64,000 nt of DNA from Glycine soja (lineage: Eukaryota > Streptophyta > Magnoliopsida > Fabales > Fabaceae): contig NC_041002.1 of the NCBI RefSeq assembly GCF_004193775.1, positions 4,575,261 through 4,639,260 on the forward strand. The letters run 5' to 3'. This document shows positions 37,601-48,419 of the stretch, in pieces. The notes beneath the pieces were generated by a model that worked only from the letters and a program-made list of their open reading frames with translations, searched no databases and had not been told where the DNA came from. The translations under genes and the position numbers were made by a program. Every line of letters starts with the position of its first letter. Position 1 is the stretch's first letter.

Positions 37601-37957
37601 ACATTCTTGTGGATTGCTTTTCAGTACTTGTTCCTTGGATCTGCTGATCTTTTCACCTTGGCAGGATTGTTGGAATTTTTCTTTTCAGAAGCACCAATAA
37701 GGATGAGATCATTGGCCACATCTCTTTCATGGGCCTCTTTGGCAATGGGGTACTACCTAAGTTCAGTGATTGTGTCTATAGTAAACAGTGTCACTGGAAA
37801 TGGCACCCACAAACCATGGCTATCTGGTGCCAACTTTAACCACTATCACCTAGAGAAGTTCTATTGGCTCATGTGTGTGCTAAGTGGGTTGAACTTCCTA
37901 CACTACCTGTATTGGGCCACCAGGTACAAATATAGAGGGACAGGTACTACTAGTTAA
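31606..37957 (+). CDS. NPF4.6-like: NRT1/PTR family transporter, NPF4.5/4.6-like (nitrate/ABA)
   Basis: Five coding exons: 31606-31608, 31708-31816, 32189-32406, 36021-36452, 36980-37957. All have GT/AG junctions, and together they give 579 aa, close to family length. The ATG has an ideal ACCACCATGG context. It must be spliced after ATG because read-through meets TAG after 20 codons. N-terminal WEGYVDWRNKPALRGRHGG, then NLAFLANASNLVLYL, MSPSKSANNVTNFMGTAF, GVGGIKGSLPAHGGEQFDE, QQVEDVKVVLKVLPIF and GSADLFTLAGLLEFFF match the NPF4.5-4.6 group of twelve-helix plasma-membrane transporters, with a Ser/Thr-rich loop mid-protein. Arabidopsis NPF4.6 imports nitrate and abscisic acid. The ExxE(R/K) motif reads EILEN at residues 40-44, as I recall for this clade. 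Intron 3 is 3.6 kb. Intron 4 carries a MITE. Substrate is inferred, and paralogues 4.5 and 4.6 cannot be separated by eye. Confidence 0.93.
32407..36020 (+). other. long intron 3 of NPF4
   Basis: This 3.6-kb intron (GTAAGC...TGCAG) is AT-rich and has no coding similarity. Open frames on both strands at 35045-35486 have no domain. It holds several CACGTG/ACGTGTC elements, listed separately. Confidence 0.8.
32934..32964 (+). promoter_or_regulatory. paired ABRE-like ACGTGTC elements in NPF4 intron 3
   Basis: ACACGTGTC at 32934-32942 and TGACGTGTC at 32956-32964 are separated by 13 bases. ACGTGTC is the canonical ABA-response core bound by ABF/AREB bZIPs. Further CACGTG G-boxes lie at 34772-34777 and 34947-34952 in the same intron. 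The sequence match is direct, the function inferred. Confidence 0.4.
36711..36880. mobile_element. 170-bp MITE in NPF4 intron 4
   Basis: The terminal inverted repeats start CTATGAAGCAC at both ends. The element is bracketed by a perfect 8-bp direct repeat AAGATAAG (36703-36710 and 36881-36888). The interior is rich in GTGTCCG/CGACAC words that face each other and would fold. An 8-bp duplication fits hAT (or possibly Mutator) elements. It has no coding capacity. The local GC content is far above the surrounding intron. Confidence 0.85.
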
Positions 37958-38260
37958 TGAAGCAAAGGGGAAAATTTTTCATATGGTTTAATTGAGCATT
38001 TTCAAGAGTTCATCGATCAAATTTTGGCCATGCAAGTCTTGTATTGAAGTTGTGTTCAGCAGGGTGCACAGCATTTACCCCCCCAATTCAAATAACATTG
38101 GGATATCTTATATATATATGCTAGAATAATAGAATAGAAACAGCACAGGAAAAAGAAACAAAAATAGTGATATAGCATCATGTGTAATCATTGTAACTCT
38201 TTCGTTTATCAATCAATAGAGTGAGAGCAAAATGATTTTTATTCAACTTGTGTTTGGGAC
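37958..38260 (+). terminator. 3' UTR and polyadenylation region of NPF4
   Basis: A likely near-upstream element AATAAT lies at 38125-38130, and U-rich/AATCAATAG sequences follow to about 38225. Plant poly(A) signals are loose, so the exact cleavage site is unknown. Confidence 0.4.
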
Positions 38261-38266
38261 GATTTA

Positions 38267-39030
38267 TTAATCTGTACACGATGTGAAAATGGAACGACAC
38301 AACCAAATAAACGAGATCAACCATATGAATAAACCATTACAACAATGTGAAAAGTAGAACACACAATTCAGACCCTTAATAAAAAGAAGTAAACGGATTA
38401 AAAAAATTAAAAACAAACGACATCTTTTATCATAAACACAAACTCGCACATATAAATAAGCAATATCACCTTTCTTTTGCACCAAAACAGATAATTCGAA
38501 GAGGTTCTGAAAAGAAAAAAAAAGATTAATTCAGTTGTTGCATCTTTATAAAATAACGTTGAACAAAAAATGTAATAAGAGGGGTACATACTAACTCTTG
38601 GTATACATAAAGGATAAGTAGTTTATAATAGAATTGTTTTGATTTACATAAAATAAAAGTAAAACATATTCATCGGAGGGATAAAACATAAGAGTTTTTC
38701 CACTTCATCAATGACTAAAGAGGATTCCATATCGTTATAGAACATAAAATTCAGACGAACTTTAAAATTTACTGAACGCTACTTTTATAGAAAACATAAT
38801 ACTCTCACCAAGTTAAAAAAAAAAAAAAAAAAACACATAATATAAAACCCACATCATTTGGCATAAACACAAACCCAACTCATATGATTAGTAAACCATT
38901 ACAACGATCTTTTGTGGAAGTAAACTAAAGCTTTTAGCAATTAGCATAAACACAAACCCAACGCATATGAATAAGCGATCTCACCATGTTTTGGCATCAA
39001 AATAGATTCGTTGAAGAGGTTCTGAAATGT
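38267..39030. repeat. imperfect direct repeats downstream of NPF4
   Basis: CATAAACACAAACnC with a following CATATGA-like stretch occurs at about 38430, 38862 and 38944. TAAACCATTACAACnAT occurs at about 38333 and 38891. The longest match is 38430-38512 against 38944-39028, ending in GAAGAGGTTCTGAAA in both, about 514 bp apart. This looks like a decayed tandem duplication. No protein is recognised on either strand. Confidence 0.6.
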
Positions 39031-40299
39031 TGTATATATACTAACCATTGGAAATACAAATTTCAGAAGAAGAAACAAATGTAAAAGACCATAACCTTCT
39101 CCCTCCATAAAGAAGCAGCAACCCGATTCTGAAATAGAGAAAACACACGAAGATTCAAATTGAAAAATACCATGATAACCCAAAAAAAATTATTAAATCA
39201 GAAACCAGTTGATAACCTGTTGAAGGACCAGAAACGCCAAAATAACCCGATTGAAGAGAATTTGTAAATAAAAAATAAAAATAAAAATTGAAAGCTGGAT
39301 ATAGTAGATATATTTACAAAGAAATCGAATGGAAAGGGAAATATTTTTGGGAGAAATAAGTTACATACTTGCCATGCATTTAATTGAGATGTGATACACT
39401 TAACAATTCATACAATATTTTATAAATATTCTTTTTTGTTTCTATCTTTCTCCATAGATAAACACAAAAATATGTTATTACACAGAGATAATGTACGATC
39501 TGTTGTTTGAATTAACATGTCTCCATTAAATTTAGTACACAGAGATAATTGTTATAACATGCACCATAACCAACCATATAATAAAAGTAAGAAAAATGTC
39601 CGCATAAAACTCTCTAATTAAAGTAGAAATTGTCAGGCCATTTCCTCTTGAATGAACCTAGCTAATTAATGGATAGGGGGAAACAAGAAACAGCCATGGT
39701 TCCTCAAAAATATCAATTTGCAGAAGCATCAGCTTCCAGGCCACTGCTTGCATGCACAGAAAATGTGTACAGCCATTGAATCATCACATCTTGTATTAAT
39801 GGTGGTGCTGATTTTCCCATATGTTTGTGGCACAAGTGGAGATGGCCTCCCCTGAGTAAAATTTAGGTAGATCCAATTTAATTGAATTAATTATACCGTG
39901 GTTCATAAATGTTATATACAGTTTCATCATATTTATTTATATTTGACAGATCTGAGCCATTCCATGTTGTGTAAGGAGAGTGAAGTGCGATTCTATTCTA
40001 AATAGACAAAAAAACACAGTACATGCTAATGAATGTAGTAAGATACGTACCAAGAAACTTAAGTAAAAATATTTTATTGAGAAAAAAAAAATTGTATTAT
40101 GATTTTTTTTATATTCTCTTATGATTTATATAATAAATATTTTTTTTTTTAGTTTCTTAACAAATGTACTAGTGAGACTAGTTAATAAGACATTAATTAC
40201 ATATATAAACCGTATGCTCCTTTATTTAGAGTGATGGATGCTTTTACTATTAATTAATTAACTGATTCATTCGTAAGTCCAATGATAGTGAAATCAACG
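39031..40299. other. intergenic DNA
   Basis: No gene or element recognised. Confidence 0.5.
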
Positions 40300-40470
40300 C
40301 ACTACTAGAAATACGTCTTTCTAAGTCGGTTAAGTAGTGTTTTTAACGACGGTTTTCAACCGTTGTAATTGCCGCCGTCGTAAAAGGTACAATTACTTGA
40401 AAGACGGTTCTATTAACCGTCGTTGTAAACATAACTTTTTACGACGGTTGTTAGTTGTGATCAGAGGTAA
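40300..40470 (+). mobile_element. CACTA-type transposon end with palindromic subterminal repeats
   Basis: CACTACTAGAAA at 40300-40311 is a typical legume CACTA terminus. It is followed by palindromic ACGACGGTT/AACCGTCGT units at about 40343-40455, as in CACTA subterminal regions. The matching opposite end (TTTCTAGTAGTG) was not found within the next kilobase, so this is probably a truncated end or a MITE fragment. No transposase is present. Confidence 0.7.
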
Positions 40471-40479
40471 ATTAACCTA

Positions 40480-41590
40480 ACTATCTTTGTAATTACGATA
40501 ACTATATGATGAGATGCTTTAAGCCTTTACAAAACTTCCGGGTCATATCACTCGCCAAGAAGCCAAGTACAAGGGATAACTCAAATAACAGAAAAATCAC
40601 TTAAGTTGAAAGGGATGCGTGTGAGGGAAAATATAGGAAAGAAAGTGTGGTTGTAATAAATAGTAATTAAAAAATAAAAATAAAAAGAGGCAATTATCAT
40701 ATTTAAAGTTTTTGTAATAAATAGAAATTTTGAGTCCAAAAAAATGTGTAAAACATTAGATTGTCCTTAATTTAGCATTATTTAATTATTTGTGAAAATT
40801 AACATTCTGTTATTTTAATTATAATGATAAATATTCATTATTTAAGTTTTTGATGTAAATGAATTGGGTCTCTCATCACTTAGTGTTTAAAGAGGGATCT
40901 ATGCTTTCATATAACTTCACTGGATTCCGTTTCACGTACACACATTTCAAGACATTGAGTTGATTAAGTCAAGTGAAAAGACATGTTAGTTATACCATAT
41001 ATATATATATATGCATCATGGTCTAACAAGGTTCAAAATCTATTTTCTAATGTTAGTAGAAAACGCTAACTTACGCATGAATGAGTAGATGTTGGCAATG
41101 CATTTTTCAATATGTTGGCAATATTCATTGTTTTTCTGTCTCTCTAATAATCGTATCAACTATCATTTTCCAAGTATTATATGTGTCCTCCCAAAACCGC
41201 AAAGCCTTGGCACCCCCTTTTCCCTCACGAGCAGAGTGGCATTGCCGCTTGCTTTTTTCTTTATTAAACAACAAACTCAATATCCACAATAAATTCAACT
41301 GAGAGGGACAGTATAAAAAAAAAAATAGAGAGAGCAAAGAGTGAGATAATACGCGAATGTGACCATATAAAAGAACATAACAGCAGAAAATACAACAAAA
41401 AAAAAAGTAAAGATTAACTTTGCAACGTAGGAACATAACCCACTTCCTTAAGCACGCATCCTACAATCTAAGTTTTGTTTTTCTTTTGATAGATAAATAT
41501 TAGTAGTTGTTAAGCACTTATTAGTAGTTATTAATAGAAGGATTTGAATTCGTGATCTCTTTTTCTTGTTCTTCACCTGTCCTCTAGGTT
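40480..41590. other. intergenic DNA upstream of the oxidase pseudogene
   Basis: No gene recognised. The open frames at 41081-41436 on both strands overlap and lack domains. Confidence 0.5.
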
Positions 41591-41597
41591 GGCCTTC

Positions 41598-41605
41598 TAT
41601 ATATA
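41598..41605 (+). promoter_or_regulatory. TATA-like element of the oxidase pseudogene
   Basis: TATATATA lies 60 bp before the ancestral ATG at 41665, so promoter sequence may survive even though the coding region is destroyed. Confidence 0.4.
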
Positions 41606-41664
41606 CACACAATAATTGTAGGGGAAATGAAAACACACGATCATATAAGCACTTACTTCTTACA

Positions 41665-42244
41665 ATGGAGTTCAAGATCAAGAACGTCTCATCGTTCTTC
41701 CTTCTTCTTCTCCAATTCACCGTGACACTTCAAGAGGGAACAACAAGCACCACCGGTGGCCACTGGGTTCAGCTGCAACGCAGCATAGGCATCTCCGCCA
41801 TGCACATGCAAGTAATGTACGACAAGAAGGTAGTGATCTTCGACCGCACCGACTTCGGCCCCTCCAACATCTCCCTCTCTGGCCACCGCTGCTGCTTCAA
41901 TCCCCGCGACCGCTGGTACGCCTCAAATCAGATCCTCCCCAACGGCAAAATCATCTTCGGCGGCTGCTGCGGCGGCGTTGTTTTGGTTCCTCCGGTTCTT
42001 GAAACTCACCCGCGACCCCAACAGCGGCGAGGAGAACAATCTTTACCCTTTCTTGCACCTCCTCCCCGACGGCAACCTCTTCATCTTCGCCAACCGCAAC
42101 TCCATCCTCTTCGACTACACCAAAAACAGAATCCTCCGCAACTCTCATCCCATGACGGATGAGAATCCTACATGGGTTATGGAAGTTATGCCGATTCCTA
42201 GGGTTATGCCTGATATGATTCTGCTTCCTAATGGTACAAGGTGA
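41665..42244 (+). pseudogene. glyoxal/aldehyde-oxidase-like copper radical oxidase pseudogene
   Basis: The ATG at 41665 opens a hydrophobic signal peptide (SSFFLLLLQFTVTL), then GHWVQLQRSIGISAMHMQVM and FDRTDFGPSNISLSGHRC, the N-terminus of plant GLOX proteins (secreted, galactose-oxidase-like, making H2O2 from aldehydes). After CCFNPRD the sequence jumps to RWYASNQILPNGKIIFGG. The stretch between, which in the family should carry the cysteine of the Tyr-Cys cofactor, is missing. Near 41960-41978 the frame shifts, and NNLYPFLHLLPDGNLFIFAN continues in the next frame, followed by another gap and PIPRVMPDMILLPNG before TGA at 42242-42244. The whole C-terminal half, including the copper histidines, is gone. 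Family proteins are about 540-600 aa, intronless and GC-rich, as this remnant is. Confidence 0.87.
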
Positions 42245-43700
42245 ACCAGATGCTATTGGTGTTGGATATTGTGGCGGTTCAGGAGGTGACAAGGTTTGGG
42301 TAAGCTAAAAGGAACAATTCTAACCTAGAACAATGACTGAAAGCTTTTGGGGTTTATAACATATTTGGTTTTTAAGAATAGAAAAAATATATAAATTTGT
42401 AGGTGATTCGTGATCTATGATTCTTCTTAGGATCCATTACGGAATTGTAGAAGCTTATTGAGTTCTTAACTCAGATGAGGAGAAGAGAGAATGAGTTTCA
42501 TGATTCAATATATTGGAGATCATAATCTTTATTAACTTAATAGGATTCTCATTAACTCTTAATGCATTAACACTAACATCTACTAATTTTGACTAATATC
42601 TACTCATTTAGACCCATATCATCTTATTTAATAATCTAACAAACTAATTTAATTTGATCACATAAAATAAAACTCACTAATAATAAATAAATAATATAAT
42701 TATTTTATAATATTAGTCTATATTAATTATCGAAATATAAAAGACCTATTCTTTTATGGCCTATGTTGTACATCTTTTAATTTTTCATTTCATGTTACGT
42801 TGGAAATTTCCTATTCTATTTAAGTTTTTTCTTTCTACAGCCCTATTCTATTTAAGTTATTCATCAGTTTTTGGTGAATCTTATTTTATCACTGAGTTTG
42901 TTTGTTTTTTCCTTTTTTCATCAGTTATTCCTGATATGTTATTATCTCTTACTTAAACTAAGCTTTGATTATTACGACTACCCCGTAGGTGTTAGTCAAA
43001 ATAGTAGTATATCTATTATCTACCCTTTTAATTTGTCACGTGTTCATTACTTAAAGAGTTAAAGCCATTCTTAAAAATCAACTTTAATCTTCAGCACAAA
43101 AATTATACAGATACTCAGCAAAAACAAAAAGCATCAATTATACATATAAGTTTAAGGTAATGACGGCCCACGAATTTATCGTCGTATTATTAAGGTTCTC
43201 ATCATTTAAGGATTGCAATTCAACTTAATGTGTATTCATAATAACTATGATAATGGTATGAAGGCATTCTTTTCTTTAATGAAATATAGATACTATAATA
43301 TGGGCTTTACTAATCACGTCTTAAATTTGAAAATTCGTTACCTAAATTTTAAAAAAAAAATCATATAAAGGTCACTGCAGGTCAATTTTATCAAGGGGGG
43401 AAAGCATAGTCATTGCAAATTTGCAACTATTAAAAGATAAGACGAAATTAGTACAAGTCAATTTTTATTGCTACATTACGGAAAATATAATACATTTTAT
43501 TTATAAACTTCCAACAGAGAATGCTTTCTTACAATTGACAATATGGACTCTCTTTTTCTTTCTTGACAAATTAATTCTTTTACCTTTCTATCATCTCAAC
43601 AATCACTGGTTGAGATTGATCATTTTTCCGAATGGATTAATATTTCTGACTTCTGAGAAGTAGGCAATATTATATGTTCCAAACTCACACTCACATGATC
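42245..43700. other. intergenic DNA
   Basis: No coding similarity. The open frames at 42756-43062 and 43421-43663 are AT-rich chance frames. The first 60 bases may contain residual oxidase sequence (GGTGTTGGATATTGTGGCGG), but no clear domain can be read. Confidence 0.5.
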
Positions 43701-43706
43701 CTTTTG

Positions 43707-46700
43707 CTACGACTTGGAAGATCCCACAGTCATTGATAAACTCCTCACTGCAACCTTGACTACACCAACCACATTAAGCTGCCTCTTCTCAGGACTCAAA
43801 CAATGGCTATCATCGTTTTTATTGCTGTCTTCTATTTGAACTCCCACAAAGTATGCAACCTGAACAAACAGAGGATTCAGTAAAACTAAAACCCCGGAAG
43901 CTCCTCGCTATGTGAAGGTAGAATTCAGCAACAGTCAATATAATTTAGTAGAATTTGTTCTCTGACATTACTTTTACCAAAAGTTCACCATAAAAAAGGG
44001 TCAGAATAAGTTGGTATCGATCTACATTTTGCACAAAGATTTCCAGTTTAGCTTGTATACAACTAAAATAGAAGTGTAATAAATCATCAAATTCAAGGCA
44101 CGTAAATGTGAAGCACTACTATCTCATGATGTATAGCGTATACACACTTAAAACCCGTATATTAAGCTGAAAGCATCTCTTCCCAAAGTGCATGCAATGT
44201 ATCCGTGACTAAATTAAATAAACAAGACGCTTACTGATTGCATCCATGGCAAAACAAAATTCAGCCAATTAACTAATTATAGTTGGTAACTCAAATTAAA
44301 AAGCCTGGATCAATCAGTCTATTCTATGGAAAATAGATTGGACGGGAGGAGGCTAGACCTGGAATTTTCATCCTTCTAGCCACAACGAAAAGGAGAGTGT
44401 GGAAAAATCCTGGTATCAAATAGGTAAGCAAAAGACCGAATCTTCACATGTGAAATTGTAATCAGGCACAACAATGGACTGTAAAAATTATCCAAATAAC
44501 TAAGACAGAATTGCAAATATATTTATTAAGGCATCAACTACAATGTCAGCTACTACTCTTCATCACAAGACTTTCAGCCATCAGATTATATCAATTCAAT
44601 TCTAGAAATCATAGATCTGTACGTTAAAGGTAGATGATGATACATCACCAAAACTTACATAATACTTGCTGTAGTGCAATTTCCAATGAACAATCCTGAA
44701 TACATTATAACTTTTTGCATATCAGTTTACTGACTTCCTTGCTTGAAAGTTTTAGTTTTTTTTTTTTTTTTGTGGGGGATTAGTAAGAACTGGTAAAAAG
44801 CAACCAAATACAATCAGTTTTGTTACTATATGAACAATTACCTTCTTAACAACCTAGCCAGAAATACTAGTTTCTACCACATTAAAAATTATACCAAGCA
44901 CACAGCAACAACTATGGACTCTTTGGTTCTCCAACCCAACTATTAGAAAACGATTATTCCAGAGCAACAAATCACTTGCCATGCACAAGGAATGAGAAAT
45001 TTCAGAGTTTAGAATCATAAAGAGGATACTTCAACAAACAACATGAAAATTTCTATAAATTTAAATATTGGTATGCATTACGACCTGACTGATTAGAATA
45101 CTAAAAAAATTGGTACTGTCAAAGCAGCAAAAACAGTAGTTGTCATCTAATTTCCAATATAATGACCATAATCATGTTTGACTGTGTTAAAATTCTCTCT
45201 GCTGTCCAATCGGACTGTGGAAAACAAATGACTGACAGATAATGAAAAACAGACGTTTAAGATTTATATTTCAGCTAGTAAATACTCTGTCAAGATTACC
45301 TTGCCAGAAGCATCACGAACGGGTGAGATATGAAGAAAATTCCAAAATGAGCTTTTGTCCTTCCTGTTAGTGTTGCAGAAAACTAATTCAGCATATTCAA
45401 TAAATCAACTTCACAGCTTAGGCAGCAGAAACAAAAGTGAAGTATTAACCTGTAATTCAAAATACGTACTGTGCATGGTTGTTCTGTTTTAATGCTCTCC
45501 CTTATCTGAACGTAAGCAATAAGAGAAGGCATAACAAGATGGTCCATTCCCATTAGTCTAAGACTCTAAGTTACCAAATTACAAGACAAAATTAAAAAAC
45601 TTATGGTTAGAAGAAGTGTATTACCAGATGTAATGTCGAGGTATCAGTATCTGTTCCACCTAAAAATCTACAGTTGCGGCCCAAAACTTCATTTTTTGCA
45701 TAACCTATCAAGTAACAGGATAATTGAAAACATAAGTAAATCTGAGCTATAGGTTTTATATCCTTACATCAGATGCCAGAATTTAGCTCACGAGGCTCTT
45801 TTAAGGCTAAGTTTGGATAATCAATAAACACTTTAAAAAAGGCAAAATGAACCAAACTTCTTCCACAAGTTAAAATCAACTTATGCGTCTCAGCTTTTAC
45901 TTTTTAGAGAAGCCAAATAAGAGAATTTCCATAAAAGTTGAAATGCATAGGTTGATATTAACTTGAGATGAAAACTTAATTCATTTTACCTTTTCAGAAG
46001 TTTATGTAAAGTTGATATAATTTATACAAGGTAACAGTTTTAGAACCTGTCAATTTCAAGAAGGCATCACTAGCATAAACAATAGGCATGTCTGATAAAC
46101 GCGGATTAGTTCTGCAAGGAAACTCAAAATCATACAAGCAACAAATTAAGGGTCTGCGGAAAGCATAAGCTTGTGGAAAAGTAATAACAAAACTAGACAT
46201 TTCCAACAACTCACAATACAAAGCTTTGTTTGATTCTACCAAGAGAAATAATCAAGGATGTGCTTAAAAGACCCACATCAGGAATGCTGCATCTCTTTTG
46301 ACACACCAATCTGCCCGTCGCCTCACTATAATGGGTTAGCACAGAAAATATATTGTCCATAGCATTAACTGCACTACGCTTCTCCTCATCACTTGCCTCA
46401 CACGGCTCTTCTCTCTCCAATTCTGCATCTCACAAAGCTAAAAAATCAGTAGAACCCAAACACTAGGACAATTACTGGGAGACCAAACTGAGCTATTACA
46501 ATTCTGCATCAAATATAAACTTCATTTAACTTTTTTCTTTATTTAGCAAGTACAAGGATTAATAGGAAAAAGAAAAGGATATAGGAGGATTTAAAATTAG
46601 CACAAAACTTAGATACAGTTTTCTAAGTGCTTTTGATTTTGTTCTTGAATTAAAATTGGAGTTTTACTTTGTTATTCTATGTTAACTTTTAATAGAAACA

Positions 46701-47945
46701 TACCGATTATCGAAATGAAACTCTAATATTGAGGATAATACTTAAAGACATCGCTGCTTAAGTACTTTTAGTGTTGTTTATTAATCAACATTTAGAGTTT
46801 CATATGGTTACAGTCTATTTTGATAAACTTCTCCATATTATTTCTAGGGTAAGAAAATTAAAAAAATATAAAAGTTTCTTCATAAGCTAAATTTAGCTCA
46901 AACATAAGCTAATTTGTAGAAATTTTCTCATATTAACTTATTCAAAAGCTTATTTTTAACTATGCATAAATAAATTTTAGTTTATTGAAAAGTTCTTTTC
47001 TTCATTTTCTATCTTATTTACTTCTCTTAGACTTCCTTTCAAAGAGGTTTATACAAACAAGTCCTTAATCAGTGTAATAAAGATATGTATTAAATATTAA
47101 AGGTTAAAATTTATTAAAAAGTGAGACTCCAAAAATTCCGATCGACCACCAAGTATCTGTTTGTTTTAAACAAATCTCGCATTTCAAGACACGTTCAAAC
47201 GTAATTTTACAGAGACAAAACTTTGGTGTTGAACGTTGCAAAATCAAACACAGCCTAACATAATCAAAAGAACGCATATCTACGTTTTGTCCTAAAATCA
47301 TTTTTAATTATTATGCAGCTAATCAATTATTAGGGATGGAGAACCAATGCTTAAGCACGAAGCACTCACTTCACTTGCATGAAAAACAAAAGGAAGAAAC
47401 AAACCTCTAACGTCAGGTTCCAGCACTTGCTCTAATGAACAAACGCGACCAATCTCCGCCAACGAATCGGCGCATACTTCCTTCCGACAGCACCCGAACC
47501 CGAAATCCCTCACTCCAGACCCTTCCTTTTTCTGAAGCGGCACCTGTACGGCAACAAAGTGCACGACGGCGCCACCGTCGCTGCTGAAAACGGGGCAAAC
47601 ACGAAAAAGCATCCAAAACGGCGTGCCGTCTTTGCGGTAGTTGAGCAGAACGACCTGCGCGTTTCGCTCCTCTCTAACGGCCTCGCGAATTTCAATGACA
47701 GATTTTCTCGAAGTTCGCGGGCCCTGGAAGATGGCGGCGGGTCGGCCCAGGACTTCACGGGCCGCGTAGCCCGTGAGCTTGAGGAAGCCCGGGCTGGCGA
47801 AGACGATGGGGTGGCCAGGGATGGAGGGGTCGGTGATGGTGAAGCTGTCAGGCAATTCGTCGAGCGAGTCGCGCGCGTGGCGCGTGTAGCGCGTGTTGAA
47901 GGATCGCTGGATAGTTGTTGAACCTAGCTCCAGCTCCATCGGCAT
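43707..47945 (-). CDS. TLP1: TWIN LOV protein 1 / PAS-LOV blue-light receptor
   Basis: Seven coding exons on the minus strand: 47945-47405, 46422-46215, 46111-46047, 45704-45625, 45505-45450, 45363-45300, 43859-43707. Junctions are GT/AG and in frame, giving 388 aa, close to the Arabidopsis protein of about 400 aa. The N-terminal PAS domain (about residues 30-140: FTITDPSIPGHPIVFASPGF, NYRKDGTPFWMLF) has GRPAAIF at 67-73, without the photoactive cysteine. The second domain (about 235-350: MPIVYASDAFLKLTG, GRNCRFL at 280-286, NYRKDKSSFWNFLHISPV) keeps Cys283, expected to form the blue-light FMN adduct. This PAS-without-Cys plus LOV-with-Cys layout is that of PLP/TLP1, reported to bind VTC2-type GDP-L-galactose phosphorylases. 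The start is the first in-frame ATG; the alternative at 47939 is two codons later. Intron 6 is 1.4 kb. Confidence 0.92.
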
Positions 47946-48051
47946 CGGCGTTGGTGGCGGTGGCGGTGTGTGTTGTTCTTCTAGAACCTTCTTCGATGAC
48001 GATTCTTCTTCTGCTTCTCGCCGCGGTTGTTCCCAATCCCATGTGAACTCG

Positions 48052-48095
<44 letters not shown>

Positions 48096-48380
48096 CTTGT
48101 TCTGCTTCTGGTGAATTATGGAGTCATGAAAACGACGGCGTTTAGTGTTGTGGAAAGAAGAAGAAGAAGGAATTGTGGGGGTGGAATTGATGGGTGGCCA
48201 TTTACTGGTGTTTGAAAAATTGGAAGGAAAATGAAAGGGGGAATTAATTATGAGTGAGGAACTCGGAGGACAAGACAACGGAGTGTTACACTACCACAAG
48301 AGGAAGGAAGGAACCATTTCCCTACGCAGCGAACCGGAGTCACATAAATTTCTTTCATTTTTTTTTATTTTCTATTGAAA
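47946..48380 (-). promoter_or_regulatory. 5' leader of TLP1 with open frame, CAG tract and uORFs
   Basis: The TLP1 frame stays open upstream of the first ATG to about 48290 but contains no ATG. It would encode a Ser/Pro-rich stretch, 13 Gln and PPPPPTP. Out-of-frame upstream ORFs occur: ATG ACT CCA TAA at 48127-48116 and a 9-codon one at 48317-48291. A TATAAA on the minus strand at 48416-48411 could serve as core promoter. Whether the leader is translated from a non-AUG codon is unknown. Confidence 0.45.
48054..48093 (-). repeat. (CAG)13 tract in the TLP1 leader
   Basis: Thirteen uninterrupted CTG units on the plus strand (CAG on the transcript), in frame with TLP1 but upstream of its first ATG. 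Confidence 0.9.
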
Positions 48381-48419
48381 TAAAATTAAATATTGTTATT
48401 CTTTTTTGACTTTATACTT

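Noticed and set aside
41951..42292. Minus-strand 113-aa frame over the oxidase pseudogene
   Set aside because: Antisense shadow of GC-rich codons.
47559..48215. Plus-strand open frames opposite TLP1 exon 1
   Set aside because: Antisense shadows of the GC-rich coding exon, with Cys and Leu runs from the CAG tract.
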